DNA from: an uncultured Treponema sp.
GTDB lineage: Bacteria > Spirochaetota > Spirochaetia > Treponematales > Treponemataceae
Length of the DNA: 64,000 bases
Assembly: GCA_949299755.1 (NCBI GenBank)
Contig: CASGBA010000002.1
Coordinates: forward strand, 186,001-250,000
Direction: 5' to 3'
The notes beneath the pieces are model-generated. The model was given only the letters and a program-made list of their open reading frames with translations, did no database searches and had not been told where the DNA came from. Of the stretch, positions 42,772-53,206 are shown piece by piece. How positions within the stretch are numbered: position 1 is the first letter of the stretch; each line of letters starts with the position of its first letter. A program made the position numbers and the translations under genes.

Positions 42772-45700
42772 TCATTTAAAAAATTCAACACCGGCGGCGA
42801 AAATATTCTGGCAGACATCCTCCGGAATATTCCTGAAAAGGGAATGCCGGGAAGGATCCCCGTCCACAGCCCTTTCCGAATGACCCATTTTACCGAGAAT
42901 CCTGCCCGTGGGGTCGGTCAAGCCTTCAATGGCATAAAAGGAACCGTTGGGATTATCCGGCTCGGCCATTGTGGGATATCCCTGGGAATCCACATACTGG
43001 GTAAAAACCTGTCCAGCCGCAAAAAGACCGCGGGCACATTCCTCTGAAACAATCAGGCGCCCTTCCCCGTGGGAAACGGGAATTCCGTGGATGCTTCCCG
43101 GAACAAGGTTTGACAGGATGTTGTCACCCTTCCCGTACCCGCTCCATGGGCTTAAATCCGAAACTATTTTTGTCCTGACAAAACGGGAAATATGCCTTCC
43201 TATTGTGTTGAAAGTGAGGGTCGGAACATTTTCATCCTGGGACGGCATGAGTATTTTCCCGAAAGGAACGAGTCCTGTTTTTATCAGTGCCTGGAAACCG
43301 TTGCAAATACCCAGTACCAACCCTTCCCTATCCACCAGCCCCATTATGCTGTCCGCGATTCTCGGTTCCCTGATAACATTCGCAATGAATTTGGCGGAAC
43401 CGTCAGGCTCATCCCCCGCGGAAAAACCACCGGAAAAAGCCAGGATTTCAGCCTTATCCATCCATTCCTGAAGTTCCACCAGGGATTTTTCAAGGTCGCT
43501 CCTGTTCCTGTTGCGGATTACAACAAACCGGGTGTCCGCCCCGGACAACCTGAAAGCCCGGGCCATATCGTATTCGCAGTTTGTACCCGGGAACACAGGC
43601 AGAACAACCAAAGGTTTTGCCCGGCCGGCAGGTTTCCGGCGGCTTCCTTTTTCACCGTCCCGGCGGCAAGTCCCGGAAGCCCAGTCCGGCATGGACAGGC
43701 AGGGTATTATACCTGAAACCGGCGGGAACACCTTCGCCAGCGGTTTCTCCCACTCCCGCTGGGCTTCATCCAGAGGAAGGATACAGTCACCGGCGGTAAC
43801 AACCGGCTCCGCTGTTGTCTCCCCGATGACATACACGTTCCGGGCATCGGCTATGCAGTCACAGTCACCGTAAGCGCCTTTCACCTCAAGGATAAGGGAG
43901 CCGTAAAGGGGTGCGAACAGGCAAGCCGCAAGGTTTGCCTCCGATCCGCCGGAAGCTTCGTGGAGACGGAAAATTTCCGGAAGCACGAAAGACCGGAGAG
44001 CCGCCACATCCATATTGGCTCCCATCCTGTTGCCGAAACAAGCCTTGGTAACAGCGGCGGCAATACCACCCGCGCCCACAGTGTAGGCAGACAAAACAGG
44101 AAGTTTTTTTATAAGTTCCGCATTCTTCTTAAAAGCTTCCCAATCCGGCACAGAATCTTTTCCCCAAGGAGTATGGACAAGAAGGATTTTATTCCCGGCT
44201 TCCTTGAAAGCCCCGGAACGCACATCATTTTCCCCGCATACGGCAACGGCAAAAGAAACCAAGGTGGGAGGAACATTCATATTTTCAAAGGAACCGGACA
44301 TACTGTCCTTGCCTCCAATTGCAGGAACACCCATGGAAACCTGGGCTTGGAGGGCTCCCAGCAATGCGGCGGCCGGCTTTCCCCAAGATGCGGGGGAAAC
44401 CATACGCTCAAAGTATTCCTGAAAAGTCAAACGGGCGGTACAGGGATTCCCTCCCAAAGCAAGGATTTTCGCCAATGAATCCAAAACAGCGAACTGGGCG
44501 CCGTGGAAGGGGCTCCATTCGGCGGCCACAGGGTCATAACCCTGGGTCATCAGGGAAACGGTGGAAGTTTCCTTCCCGGGATCCACCGGAATCCGGGCAG
44601 CCATACCCACTTCCGGGGTGGACTGCCATTTCCCGCCCATGGGGAATAAAACCGAGGCTGAACCGATTGAACCGTCAAAACGTTCCGAAAGCCCCCTCTG
44701 TCCTGCAACGGATAAATCCCTCAAAACGGAAAGCCATCTGCCCTTCAAGTCGCCACCGGTAGTTTTTCCGGAGATCCCCTGGCGGCCCGCATAATCCCAT
44801 ATAGATCCGGGTTGCCCCACAACAGCTTCAGCTTCCCTGTCCGCACCGGCGGTATCCAAAAAGGCGCGGTCAATGTCCACAATGGTTTTACCACGCCATC
44901 TCATAACAAGCCTGTTTGTATCCGTCACCCGGGCGATTACCGCACCGCCGAGGTTTTCCTCCGCCGCGGCGGCCAAAAAAGCGTCACAATCGACAGCCCG
45001 GACAACCACGGCCATCCTTTCCTGGGATTCTGAAACCGCCAGCTCCGTACCGTTAAGCCCGGCGTATTTTTTCGGAACAGCGTCCAAATCTATATCCAGG
45101 CCGGGAGCCAGCTCCCCGACAGCCACTGCCACACCGCCGGCACCGAAGTCATTGCAACGGCGTATCATTCCCGCGGCGGTTCTGTTACGGAAAAGCCGCT
45201 GGAGTTTCCTTTCTTCCACGGCGTTCCCCTTCTGCACCTCCGCTCCGGCGGTTGTCACTGATTTTTCAGTGTGGGCCTTTGAGGAACCTGTGGCACCGCC
45301 GATACCATCCCGGCCGGTACCGCCACCGATGAGGATAACCACATCCCCCGGTTCAGGCTCCTCCCTCTTCACTGCGGAACAGGGCGCCGCCGCTATAACC
45401 GCACCCAGCTCCATCCTTTTCGCGGTAAACCCCGGATGATAGTATTCCACCACCTGTCCGGTCGTTAAACCGATTTGGTTGCCGTAAGAGCTGAAGCCGG
45501 CGGCGGCTTCCCTGGTAAGCTTTATCTGGGGAAGTTTCCCCTTGACAGTGGATTCAACGGAAACGGTGGGATTCCCTGCCCCCGTTACCCGGAGAGCCTG
45601 GTAAACCCAGGCTCGTCCCGAAAGGGGATCCCTTATAGCCCCGCCTATACAGGTGGCGGCGCCACCGAAAGGCTCTATCTCAGTGGGATGATTGTGGGTT

Positions 45701-46692
45701 TCATTTTTAAACATCAAAAGCCAAGGCTCTTCCCCGGTTTTCCGTCCCTTATCATCCAAAATTGAAACGGTAATAAAAATTGAGCAGGCGTTTATTTCAG
45801 CGGATTCTTCAATATCACTCAAAAAGCCCCTCTTCTTCAAAACCTTGGCACCAATAACCGCCATATCCATCAGGGAAACGGGCTTGTCCTTTCCGGAATA
45901 AACCTCGGCCCTTATTTCCGAGTACAGTTTCAGGGCTTCCATGAAGGTTTCCTTGTAGGGCCCGTCCTCAACCTTTATGTCCTTCAAAAGTGTATTGAAG
46001 GTGGTGTGCCGGCAGTGATCCGACCAATAGGTGTCGAGGACTTTGAGCTCCGTTTCCGTGGGATCCCTTCCCTCTTTTTTGAAATAATCCTGAAGGAACC
46101 TTACATCAGCCCCGTCCATCGCCAGGCCTTTTTCTTTCCGGAAATTTTCCAGGGCCTTTTCATCATAAAGGATGAATCCTTCCAAAACAGGGATATCCGG
46201 AGGCTCAACCGGCTCCGTTACCAGCGACCGGGGTTTTTCCTCCGCCGCCAGACGGGAATCCACGGGATTTATCAGATAATTACGGATTTTTTCCATGTCG
46301 GATTCTGAAAGGTTTCCCTGGAAAACGTAAACCCTTGCGGTGCGGACAATGGTGTTTTCGGAGCCGCCCAGAAGAACTATGCACTGGGAGGCGGAATCAG
46401 CCCTCTGGTCATATTGTCCCGGCAGATATTCCACAGACAGGGACTTTTCGCCGGGGGCTTTGCCAAAGGACTCAAAATAAACGTTATCGGTGCGGGGATC
46501 GGAAAAAACCTGGAGAGCGGCACGGCGGAAGGTTCCTTCATCCAGGCCTTCCACATCATAACGGTTCAAATACCGTACTTTTTCAAGGGATTTTATTCCC
46601 AGAAATTCCGTCAATTCGGAAAAAATACGTCCGGCTTCATTTTCAAATCCTTGCTTGCGCTCCACAAACAAACGGTAAACCGTTAAGTCCAT
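42772..46692 (-). CDS. purL: phosphoribosylformylglycinamidine synthase, large single-chain PurL
   Basis: A 1306-residue single-chain FGAM synthase, the form typical of Gram-negatives. It has an N-terminal PurS-like region, two AIR-synthase-like halves (DHCRHTTFN, FKNETHNHPTEIEPFGGAATCIGG; later GGKDSMSG) and a C-terminal glutaminase domain with PGTNCEYDMARAF, SGGFSAGDE and the catalytic cysteine in GICNGFQALI. The start at 46692 has purine-rich AAGGTGGAAGGCGG upstream; 12 further upstream codons lack similarity. It is divergent from the transporter genes. Confidence 0.94.
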   Translation of the reverse strand: MDLTVYRLFVERKQGFENEAGRIFSELTEFLGIKSLEKVRYLNRYDVEGLDEGTFRRAALQVFSDPRTDNVYFESFGKAPGEKSLSVEYLPGQYDQRADSASQCIVLLGGSENTIVRTARVYVFQGNLSESDMEKIRNYLINPVDSRLAAEEKPRSLVTEPVEPPDIPVLEGFILYDEKALENFRKEKGLAMDGADVRFLQDYFKKEGRDPTETELKVLDTYWSDHCRHTTFNTLLKDIKVEDGPYKETFMEALKLYSEIRAEVYSGKDKPVSLMDMAVIGAKVLKKRGFLSDIEESAEINACSIFITVSILDDKGRKTGEEPWLLMFKNETHNHPTEIEPFGGAATCIGGAIRDPLSGRAWVYQALRVTGAGNPTVSVESTVKGKLPQIKLTREAAAGFSSYGNQIGLTTGQVVEYYHPGFTAKRMELGAVIAAAPCSAVKREEPEPGDVVILIGGGTGRDGIGGATGSSKAHTEKSVTTAGAEVQKGNAVEERKLQRLFRNRTAAGMIRRCNDFGAGGVAVAVGELAPGLDIDLDAVPKKYAGLNGTELAVSESQERMAVVVRAVDCDAFLAAAAEENLGGAVIARVTDTNRLVMRWRGKTIVDIDRAFLDTAGADREAEAVVGQPGSIWDYAGRQGISGKTTGGDLKGRWLSVLRDLSVAGQRGLSERFDGSIGSASVLFPMGGKWQSTPEVGMAARIPVDPGKETSTVSLMTQGYDPVAAEWSPFHGAQFAVLDSLAKILALGGNPCTARLTFQEYFERMVSPASWGKPAAALLGALQAQVSMGVPAIGGKDSMSGSFENMNVPPTLVSFAVAVCGENDVRSGAFKEAGNKILLVHTPWGKDSVPDWEAFKKNAELIKKLPVLSAYTVGAGGIAAAVTKACFGNRMGANMDVAALRSFVLPEIFRLHEASGGSEANLAACLFAPLYGSLILEVKGAYGDCDCIADARNVYVIGETTAEPVVTAGDCILPLDEAQREWEKPLAKVFPPVSGIIPCLSMPDWASGTCRRDGEKGSRRKPAGRAKPLVVLPVFPGTNCEYDMARAFRLSGADTRFVVIRNRNRSDLEKSLVELQEWMDKAEILAFSGGFSAGDEPDGSAKFIANVIREPRIADSIMGLVDREGLVLGICNGFQALIKTGLVPFGKILMPSQDENVPTLTFNTIGRHISRFVRTKIVSDLSPWSGYGKGDNILSNLVPGSIHGIPVSHGEGRLIVSEECARGLFAAGQVFTQYVDSQGYPTMAEPDNPNGSFYAIEGLTDPTGRILGKMGHSERAVDGDPSRHSLFRNIPEDVCQNIFAAGVEFFK

Positions 46693-46753
46693 CCGCCTTC
46701 CACCTTTTAATAGAAAATGTGGCATCATACTACCGCAAACCGAAGAAATTTTC

Positions 46754-46759
46754 TATAAT
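46754..46759 (+). promoter_or_regulatory. -10 element before the chromate-transporter pair
   Basis: A perfect TATAAT ends 5 bases before ATG 46765 and 14 before ATG 46774, with no SD. The -35 is weak. Translation may begin at 46774 on a near-leaderless transcript. Confidence 0.4.
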
Positions 46760-46764
46760 GAAGT

Positions 46765-47424
46765 ATGCAGATAATGCGTGATTTATTCCAGCTTTTTTTA
46801 ACTTTTTTCAAGATAGGGGCGGGAACCTTTGGCGGGGGGCTTGCCATGCTACCCATTCTTGAGCGTGAAGTTGTGGAAAAACGCCGTTGGATATCCTCTT
46901 CCCAGCTTTATGATTATTACGCCATCGGCCAGTCCACCCCGGGAATAATCGCTGTTAACGTGGCGACCTTCACCGGCTATGTCCGCAGGGGGATTACCGG
47001 CGCCATTGTGGCCACAACGGGAATTGTTTGCCCCGCCCTGATAATCATAACGCTTATAGCGGCATTTTTTGAGAATTTTTCCCACATAATCTGGATTCAA
47101 AAAGCCTTGTCCGGGATAAACATAAGTGTTTCGGTTGTAATCACCGCCTCCCTCATAAAAATAGCGAAAAAATCCTGTATAGACATTCTTACGGTATGCA
47201 TAGCCGTGGTTTCCTTCCTGCTTATGCTGGTTTTCAATGTGCAGGGGGTTTTTATCGTTTTAGCCTCATCGGTGATAGGGATTATCGCCCAGTACAAAAA
47301 GATAAAGGCGGCCTGCCCTCCAGCGGAAAGCGAATCCGGGAACCGGCAGGAAAAGGCGGAAGAGGGGGGAATTCCGCCGGAGGAAGATGAAGGAGCCGGG
47401 GACAGCCGGGAGGCGGAAAAATGA
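46765..47424 (+). CDS. chromate transporter family protein, N-terminal-type half
   Basis: A 219-residue short-chain CHR protein. The signature GAGTFGGGLAMLPILEREVV and IGQSTPGIIAVNVATFTGY are those of ChrA domains. About six hydrophobic segments, then a hydrophilic, Glu-rich tail (EEGGIPPEEDEGAGD). Short-chain members work as pairs with the adjacent gene. Many such pairs have no proven chromate role; the natural anion is unknown. The stop overlaps the next start by 4 bases. Confidence 0.85.
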   Translation: MQIMRDLFQLFLTFFKIGAGTFGGGLAMLPILEREVVEKRRWISSSQLYDYYAIGQSTPGIIAVNVATFTGYVRRGITGAIVATTGIVCPALIIITLIAAFFENFSHIIWIQKALSGINISVSVVITASLIKIAKKSCIDILTVCIAVVSFLLMLVFNVQGVFIVLASSVIGIIAQYKKIKAACPPAESESGNRQEKAEEGGIPPEEDEGAGDSREAEK

Positions 47425-48032
47425 CGCTCCTGCAACTATTTTTTATTTTTGTTTACGTGGGAGCCTTCACCATAGGCGGCGGCCTCGTGGCGATAAGCCT
47501 CATGCAGCAGCAGCTGGTTGCCAGGGGCATTATTTCGCCGGAAGAATTCCTCAACATGATAGCCATATCCGAATCAACCCCGGGACCCGTGGGAATCAAC
47601 ATGGCCACATATGTGGGTTACAAGCTTTTCGGTTTCGGCGGTTCCCTTATAACGACAGCAGGGGTTGTCCTGCCGTCCCTTGTATGCATCATAGTGATAG
47701 CGAAGTTTTTCGGCAAATTCCAGGAAAGACCCCTGGCACGCTCCATTTTCTACGGGCTCCTGGCCGGAAGCTGCGGTATGATTGCCTTTGCGGTTTGGCA
47801 GGTAATCGCGGTGTCCCTGGTGGACATTCCTGCTTTCACTTCGGCGGCGGAAACAGCAGGAGGATTCGGGAACCTTTTTTCCCGGGAAGGTCTCCTTAAA
47901 CCGCTGGCAGTCCTGGTTCCGCCGGTGCCCCTGCTCATGGCGGCCGCCGCGGCCCTGATTTACCGGGTGGGGAGAGTCCATCCCCTGCTTCTAATTGCAT
48001 TGGGGGCTGTGGGGGGAATCCTTTTCCTGTGA
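47421..48032 (+). CDS. chromate transporter family protein, partner half
   Basis: A 203-residue CHR protein with YVGAFTIGGGLVAISLMQQQLV and ISESTPGPVGINMATYVGY. It is the second partner of the short-chain pair, translated through the ATGA overlap. The two halves should insert with opposite orientations to make one functional unit. Confidence 0.85.
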   Translation: MTLLQLFFIFVYVGAFTIGGGLVAISLMQQQLVARGIISPEEFLNMIAISESTPGPVGINMATYVGYKLFGFGGSLITTAGVVLPSLVCIIVIAKFFGKFQERPLARSIFYGLLAGSCGMIAFAVWQVIAVSLVDIPAFTSAAETAGGFGNLFSREGLLKPLAVLVPPVPLLMAAAAALIYRVGRVHPLLLIALGAVGGILFL

Positions 48033-48100
48033 AACAAAAAACAGGCGGAAGCCCGATTTTATATCCGTTCCCTGAAAAAGACAGGCTCCCGCCATGGAAA

Positions 48101-48771
48101 TTAAAAACTTATCTGGTAACCGGCAGAGAAGGTCAGCGCCCTGCGGGTCAACGCTTCCACCGACTCCCCGGAGGAAAAATCCTTCACTTTCAGTTTTGTA
48201 AAGTCATTGATGTAGCGGATACCACCTACGATTGCCCCGGAACCCACGGGGTAAGAAACTTCCATGCCCACTGTTATACCGAACAATACGGTGCTATCGA
48301 TATCCATTTTTTCAGAAGTGGAAAAATTAAATATTTCGGTGGAAACAGATGACTCCGCTTTCATTTTCCCCAAAGGGAATGAAAAATTCGGCCCGCCCAT
48401 GAAAGTCAATGTTGCGGGGCCCACCGGAAAATCACAGGTGATTAAAACCGGTAATTCAAGGAGGTATAAGACGCTTCCGCATCCACATCCAAACTCGAAG
48501 AAAGAAGGGTTCCCTTTATTCCGTTGTTTGCCAGAACAGACATATCAAGTTGTAAACCCAAGGCCGGCAGAGAAGGCAGATTATAGCGGATAAAAACACC
48601 GCCACCTCCGCCAACAAGGACTTCCATATCCGGATTTGACCCGAAAAATTCTTTTTCACCTTTTGATCCCAGATTCAAAGCCAGGATACCCCTGGCTCCC
48701 ACTGTAACTTGGGCGGAAAGAGCTGAAACCAGTATAAACCCGACAAAAACGGCGGCTACAAGTTTTTTCAT
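48101..48771 (-). pseudogene. outer-membrane beta-barrel-like protein gene, frameshifted at ~48460
   Basis: The first frame encodes a signal peptide (KKLVAAVFVGFILVSALSAQ) and strands, ending at TSLNYRF (stop at 48442). The next frame runs LELPVLITCDFPVGPATLTF through MGGPNFSFPLG to the terminal barrel-like ALTFSAGYQISF. Joining them with a one-base correction near 48460 gives a 223-residue protein whose parts fit a small outer-membrane barrel (porin_6/OmpW-like size). Either the gene is broken or a base is missing in the assembly. No programmed slip site is obvious. Confidence 0.65.
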
Positions 48772-48815
48772 AACAACCTCTTTTTATAATACCACGATAA
48801 ATCATCCCTGAAAGC

Positions 48816-48840
48816 AAAAAAAAGCAGGCTTTCGCCTGCT
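48816..48840 (-). terminator. terminator of the tRNA-Leu gene
   Basis: On the minus strand a perfect 7-bp stem AGCAGGC/GCCTGCT closed by a GAAA tetraloop and followed by eight T residues. It begins 3 bases past the tRNA 3' end. Confidence 0.85.
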
Positions 48841-48843
48841 GTG

Positions 48844-48927
48844 TCCCCGGAAGAAGACTTGAACTTCCATGCCCGTGAAGGCACTAGTACCTGAAACTAG
48901 CGTGTCTACCAATTCCACCATCCGGGG
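48844..48927 (-). tRNA. tRNA-Leu (anticodon CAG)
   Basis: An 84-base class II tRNA. The acceptor arms CCCCGGA and TCCGGGG pair fully, the anticodon loop TTCAGGT (anticodon CAG) is closed by CTAGT/ACTAG, a long variable arm follows, and the T-arm holds GTTCAAGTC. The 3' CCA is not encoded, so it must be added by the CCA enzyme. A strong terminator is adjacent. Confidence 0.93.
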
Positions 48928-48996
48928 AATATACGGGCAACGCCGCCGGGATAAATACTACATTTAAAAGCGGATTTTTGTCAACCTGAGTAAAAC

Positions 48997-49701
48997 TCAA
49001 GTTGATACCGCGGTTTCCAGGGCAATTTCCATCATGGTGCGGAAGGTGGTCTGTCTTTCCTCCGGAGAGCTGGCTTCTCCGGTTACAATATGGTCGGAGA
49101 CAGTCAGAATAGCCAGAGCCTTCCTTTTGAATTTGGCGGCCAAGGTATAAAGCTCCGCCGCTTCCATTTCCACGCCCAGGACACCGTATTCCGCCCAGAG
49201 CTTCCAGTCGCATTCATCATCGTAGAACATATCACTGGAAACAACCTGTCCCACGTGGAAAACAGCCCCTGTCTCTTCCGCCGCTTTTACAGCCCGGCTT
49301 AAAAGGGAATAATCCGCATGGGGGGCAAAATGCCTGTGCCCGAAACGGCGGAACGGCAGACCGGAATCGGAGGAAGCTGTCATGGAGATAATCACGTCCC
49401 GGAGTTTTACGCCGGGCTGTATCCCTCCGCAGGTTCCAATCCTGATAGCCCTCTGCACGTCATAAAACCTGAAAAGCTCATTCACGTAAATTGACAGCGA
49501 GGGCTGCCCCATGCCGGTTCCCTGGACAGAAACCTTTTTGCCCTTATAGGTACCGGTAAAACCGAGCATACCCCTTGTCTTGGTGTAACACTCAGCATTC
49601 TGTAAATAATTCTCAGCGATGAACTGCGCCCGCAGGGGATCCCCGGGTAACAGAACCACATCCGCAATTTGACCTTCTTTTGCAGCAATATGTGTACTCA
49701 T
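48997..49701 (-). CDS. deoD: purine-nucleoside phosphorylase DeoD type
   Basis: A 234-residue hexameric-type PNP that cleaves purine nucleosides with phosphate for salvage. Motifs are [55 protein letters not shown] (active-site Met/Glu) and [10 protein letters not shown]. The start at 49701 gives the usual DeoD N-terminus ([12 protein letters not shown]). It has a promoter with the -10 only 7 bases upstream and no SD. The deoD and DUF4954 promoters overlap divergently. Confidence 0.93.
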   Translation of the reverse strand: MSTHIAAKEGQIADVVLLPGDPLRAQFIAENYLQNAECYTKTRGMLGFTGTYKGKKVSVQGTGMGQPSLSIYVNELFRFYDVQRAIRIGTCGGIQPGVKLRDVIISMTASSDSGLPFRRFGHRHFAPHADYSLLSRAVKAAEETGAVFHVGQVVSSDMFYDDECDWKLWAEYGVLGVEMEAAELYTLAAKFKRKALAILTVSDHIVTGEASSPEERQTTFRTMMEIALETAVST

Positions 49702-49708
49702 GGAAATC

Positions 49709-49737
49709 ATTTTAACAGGTAATTGCCGAATATGCAA
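49709..49737 (-). promoter_or_regulatory. deoD promoter, leaderless type
   Basis: On the minus strand TTGCAT (49732-49737), 17 bases, TAAAAT (49709-49714), then 7 bases to the ATG. No SD. Confidence 0.5.
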
Positions 49738-49751
49738 ATAAATCATAGTAT
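49723..49751 (+). promoter_or_regulatory. DUF4954 gene promoter, leaderless type
   Basis: TTGCCG (49723-49728), 17 bases, TAGTAT (49746-49751), then 6 bases to ATG 49758. It overlaps the divergent deoD promoter. Confidence 0.4.
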
Positions 49752-49757
49752 TAGGCC

Positions 49758-51962
49758 ATGAGGGAGATAGTTTTCCGGCCCGGAGACAGGGCTGCGTTTG
49801 ATTTTATAGGCGGACAGGAGGAGCATTCCTCTTTCCTGCCGGAAGGAAAAGACGAATATTACTTGAGGAATTCCCAGATAGCCGACCGGAATTACAAATG
49901 GAGGCGGCTATCGGAACAGGAAATATCACAGATGGAAAAAAACGGGAATTCCTGCCTGGATTGGGGGCAGATTTTCGTTGAAGATCCTTTCGACCCTGCG
50001 ATTTACAAAAACAACAGTTTTGCGGGACTTGTGCGTATCGCATCCTCCGTCCAAGGAACCCTGGAATACCACGATTTCCTTCTTCCCACAGGTATTTCCA
50101 ATTCGCGTATTTATTCCTGCGACATCGGAAGGAACTGCGCCATCCACGACTGCCTTTGCCTTTCCCACTACATAATAGGGGATTCCGTAATTCTGTGCAG
50201 GATAGACGAGATGGTCACCACAAACCACGCCAAATTCGGGGAGGGAATCATCAAAGACGGAGAGGATGAGTCCGTCCGAATCTGGATAGATCCGCTGAAC
50301 GAAGCCGGCGGGCGTTCCGTCCTTCCCTTTGAGTCTATGATTTGTGCCGACGCTTATTTATGGTCGGTATACAGGGAAGACAGTGTGTTAATGGACAAAC
50401 TGAAAGACATCACCCAGAAATCAGTGGACAGCCGACGGGGATATTACGGGGTCATCGGGGATTTCTGCGTGATAAAAAGCTGTCAGGTTATAAAAGACGT
50501 GAAGGCAGGCGAAGGCGCTTACATAAAAGGCGCCAACAAACTGAAAAATCTGACAGTAAAATCCAAACTGGACAACGTGACCCAAATCGGCGAAGGAGTG
50601 GAGCTGGTAAACGGCATAATCGGATTCGGATGCCACATTTTCTACGGGGTGAAAGCGGTGCGTTTTGTTTTGGGGGATAACTCCAACCTGAAATACGGGG
50701 CCCGGCTCATCCATTCGATTCTGGGGGACAATTCCACGGTTTCCTGCTGCGAAGTTCTGAACAACCTGGTTTTCCCCGGCCACGAGCAGCACCACAATAA
50801 TTCATTTTTAATAGCGTCCCTTGTGATGGGACAATCCAACATGGCGGCCGGTGCCACAGTGGGTTCAAACCACAACAGCAGGGGAAACGACGGGGAAATC
50901 ATAGCCGGCCGGGGGTTCTGGCCGGGTCTTTCCTCCACCCTGAAACACAACTGCCGTTTTTCATGCTATACCCTGCTTACCAAAGGAAGCTACCCGGCGG
51001 AGCTGAATATAATGCTTCCCTTCAGCATGGTGCTGGAAAACCGGCGCCTTGACCAGCTGGAAGTTATGCCAGCCTACTATTGGATGTACAATATGTATGC
51101 GCTGGAACGGAACAGCTGGAAATACAGGACAAGGGACAAAAGGAAGAACCCTGTGCAGCACATTGAAAGCGACCATCTTGCACCGGATACCGCACTGGAA
51201 ATTTTAGCTGGAATAACGCTGCTGGAAAGATGGACGGGTAAAGCCTGGTTCAAAGAAAACAACAGCTTTATACCACCGGACAGTGAATGCGAACAAAAGG
51301 GGAAAGAGCTGATAATCTCGTCTCCGGAAACAGTCAACGACCTGTTCGTTTCAGGGGAAATGATGGAAAGGGGGAAACGGCCTGTACGGATTTTAAAAAC
51401 GGTCAAGGCTTGGAATGCTTACCGGGATATGCTTTTATTTTACGGGGTAAAAACCATAGCCTGTTATCTTAACCGGTACGGGATTCATTACGAATATTTC
51501 GCCGCACAGGTTCCACCCCAAATAAATTTAATCTGGGTGAATATGGGAGGACAGCTTGTCCCGGAAGAAAAAGTCGACGCTCTCCGTGCTTCAATACGGC
51601 AAGGGCTTCTTTCGTCTTGGGAAGAAATTCACGCCCAATATGACGACTGGTGGAATGTTTATCCCCGGGATAAGGCTGAAAACGCCTACGGAATCCTGCG
51701 GAAATTAACGGGCGCCCAGAACATTACCGGTGAAATGTGGAACAAATTGGCAGACTCCGCAAAAAAAATACGTATGTATATAGAAGAGCAGGTTTTCCTG
51801 ACAAAGAAAAAAGATTACGAGAATCCTTACAGGCTGACAACTTACAGGAACACCAGGGAAAGGGACGCTGTTATCGGAAAACTTGAAGACAATAAATTCA
51901 TTGAAACTGCGAAAAAAGAAACCTCTAAGTTTTTCGGGATTCTGGATAAAGTTAAAGCCTAA
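49758..51962 (+). CDS. DUF4954 family protein, left-handed beta-helix type
   Basis: A 734-residue protein of the DUF4954 family, found mainly in spirochaetes and Bacteroidetes. The middle (~residues 85-400) has hexapeptide-like periodicity ([54 protein letters not shown]) typical of left-handed beta-helix sugar-nucleotide or acyl transferases. Conserved segments include [19 protein letters not shown] and [16 protein letters not shown]. No reaction is known; a role in sugar or envelope metabolism is only a guess. No SD at the ATG. It is convergent with alr, 12 bases apart. Confidence 0.85.
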   Translation: MREIVFRPGDRAAFDFIGGQEEHSSFLPEGKDEYYLRNSQIADRNYKWRRLSEQEISQMEKNGNSCLDWGQIFVEDPFDPAIYKNNSFAGLVRIASSVQGTLEYHDFLLPTGISNSRIYSCDIGRNCAIHDCLCLSHYIIGDSVILCRIDEMVTTNHAKFGEGIIKDGEDESVRIWIDPLNEAGGRSVLPFESMICADAYLWSVYREDSVLMDKLKDITQKSVDSRRGYYGVIGDFCVIKSCQVIKDVKAGEGAYIKGANKLKNLTVKSKLDNVTQIGEGVELVNGIIGFGCHIFYGVKAVRFVLGDNSNLKYGARLIHSILGDNSTVSCCEVLNNLVFPGHEQHHNNSFLIASLVMGQSNMAAGATVGSNHNSRGNDGEIIAGRGFWPGLSSTLKHNCRFSCYTLLTKGSYPAELNIMLPFSMVLENRRLDQLEVMPAYYWMYNMYALERNSWKYRTRDKRKNPVQHIESDHLAPDTALEILAGITLLERWTGKAWFKENNSFIPPDSECEQKGKELIISSPETVNDLFVSGEMMERGKRPVRILKTVKAWNAYRDMLLFYGVKTIACYLNRYGIHYEYFAAQVPPQINLIWVNMGGQLVPEEKVDALRASIRQGLLSSWEEIHAQYDDWWNVYPRDKAENAYGILRKLTGAQNITGEMWNKLADSAKKIRMYIEEQVFLTKKKDYENPYRLTTYRNTRERDAVIGKLEDNKFIETAKKETSKFFGILDKVKA

Positions 51963-51974
51963 AAGGCTGTAAAA

Positions 51975-53120
51975 TCATCCGGCATAAACCCGGGGAACCC
52001 TGGAACTGATACCGCAGGTAATCTCGTAGGGAATTGTACCGGCAATTTCCGCCAAATCCGCCGCGGAAAACAAACAGGGCGGAGGACCGAAAATAACAAC
52101 CGGAGTTCCCGGGACGGGTGTGTTCATACCGGCGGGAAGCTCAACCATAAATTGATCCATGCAAATCCTCCCTCTGACAGGACAGGATTTTCCTGCGGCT
52201 TCAACGGACAAGCCCGGGGACAAATCCCTGCGTATTCCGTCCGCATAACCGGCGCAAACCGTGGCTATTTTACAATCCTCCTGGCTTATCCAGGTTCTTC
52301 CGTAAGAGATGGAAGTCCCTTTCGGGCAATCCTTTACGAACACAATCTCCGACTGTAGCTCCATTACAGGTTTTAAATCCAGCTTTCCTTCAGCGTCCCT
52401 GGACGGAGGATATCCGTAGGCAAGTATGCCAGGCCTTACCATTGAAAACCATGCCTCATCATGGAAGATGATTCCTCCGGAGGAAGAAGCATGGACTATT
52501 CCCGGGTCAAAACCGGCGGAACGCAAATTCCCCACAGTACGGGAGAACACTTCTATCTGTTTCTTAGTGAAAAGGATATCCTCCGGTGCGGAGGAATCGG
52601 ACACCGCAAAATGGGTGGCGGCACCATTCAGTTCAAGAGAAGGACATTCTCCGATTAAAGCCGCCAGTTTCACGGCATCTTCCGGCCTGCACCCAGTCCG
52701 CCCCATTCCTGTTTCAATTTTAAGATGGACAGGCAAAAAGTTTTTCCCGCCGGATGTCTTTCCGGAAAAAAAGGAGGAAGCGGCTTTTTCAAGTTTCAGG
52801 ATAAAAGACTCGTCCGAAACGAATGGCGTTAAATTATTCCTGACAAGGGATTCAAGCTCCTCATCGGCGGGTATTGAAAAAAGCAGGACGGGAGCCTTTA
52901 TTCCGGCATCCCGTAATTCCGCGCCTTCCCCAACGGTCGCAACCGCCAGAAAGTCCACCCCGCATTCAAGAGCCCGCTTAGCCACAGGGACAGCCCCGTG
53001 TCCGTATGCATCGGCTTTTACGGGAAGACAAATCAATACTTTATTCCCAGTCTTTTTTCTTATTTCTTTTATATTATGTTCAAGGTTATCCAAATGGATA
53101 ACAGCCCTGGTTCCTCTCAT
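51975..53120 (-). CDS. alr: alanine racemase
   Basis: A 381-residue PLP enzyme making D-alanine for peptidoglycan. The PLP-lysine motif is LICLPVKADAYGHGAVPVA near the N-terminus, followed by HLKIETGMGRTG and MVRPGILAYGYPP. The catalytic tyrosine region is ISYGRTWIS, and the C-terminal domain has ICMDQFMVELP. There is no SD. TTGATT-N17-TAAATT lies 8 bases before the ATG. Confidence 0.94.
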   Translation of the reverse strand: MRGTRAVIHLDNLEHNIKEIRKKTGNKVLICLPVKADAYGHGAVPVAKRALECGVDFLAVATVGEGAELRDAGIKAPVLLFSIPADEELESLVRNNLTPFVSDESFILKLEKAASSFFSGKTSGGKNFLPVHLKIETGMGRTGCRPEDAVKLAALIGECPSLELNGAATHFAVSDSSAPEDILFTKKQIEVFSRTVGNLRSAGFDPGIVHASSSGGIIFHDEAWFSMVRPGILAYGYPPSRDAEGKLDLKPVMELQSEIVFVKDCPKGTSISYGRTWISQEDCKIATVCAGYADGIRRDLSPGLSVEAAGKSCPVRGRICMDQFMVELPAGMNTPVPGTPVVIFGPPPCLFSAADLAEIAGTIPYEITCGISSRVPRVYAG

Positions 53121-53128
53121 ATTTTCAG

Positions 53129-53157
53129 AATTTACTTTTTTAAACTGAAATAATCAA
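53129..53157 (-). promoter_or_regulatory. alr promoter, leaderless type
   Basis: On the minus strand TTGATT (53152-53157), 17 bases, TAAATT (53129-53134), then 8 bases to ATG 53120. Confidence 0.5.
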
Positions 53158-53206
53158 GATAACTTTGGAAACACCCCGCCGGAACTTATCCACAGGATTC
53201 GCATTC

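Noticed and set aside
43192-43716. Long plus-strand frames inside purL
   Set aside because: They are shadows of the purL coding strand in a GC-richer region, with no start signals or domain content.
46765-48032. The two ChrA halves as one gene broken by a frameshift
   Set aside because: Each half has its own start, full half-domain and a normal ATGA overlap, as in known short-chain CHR pairs.
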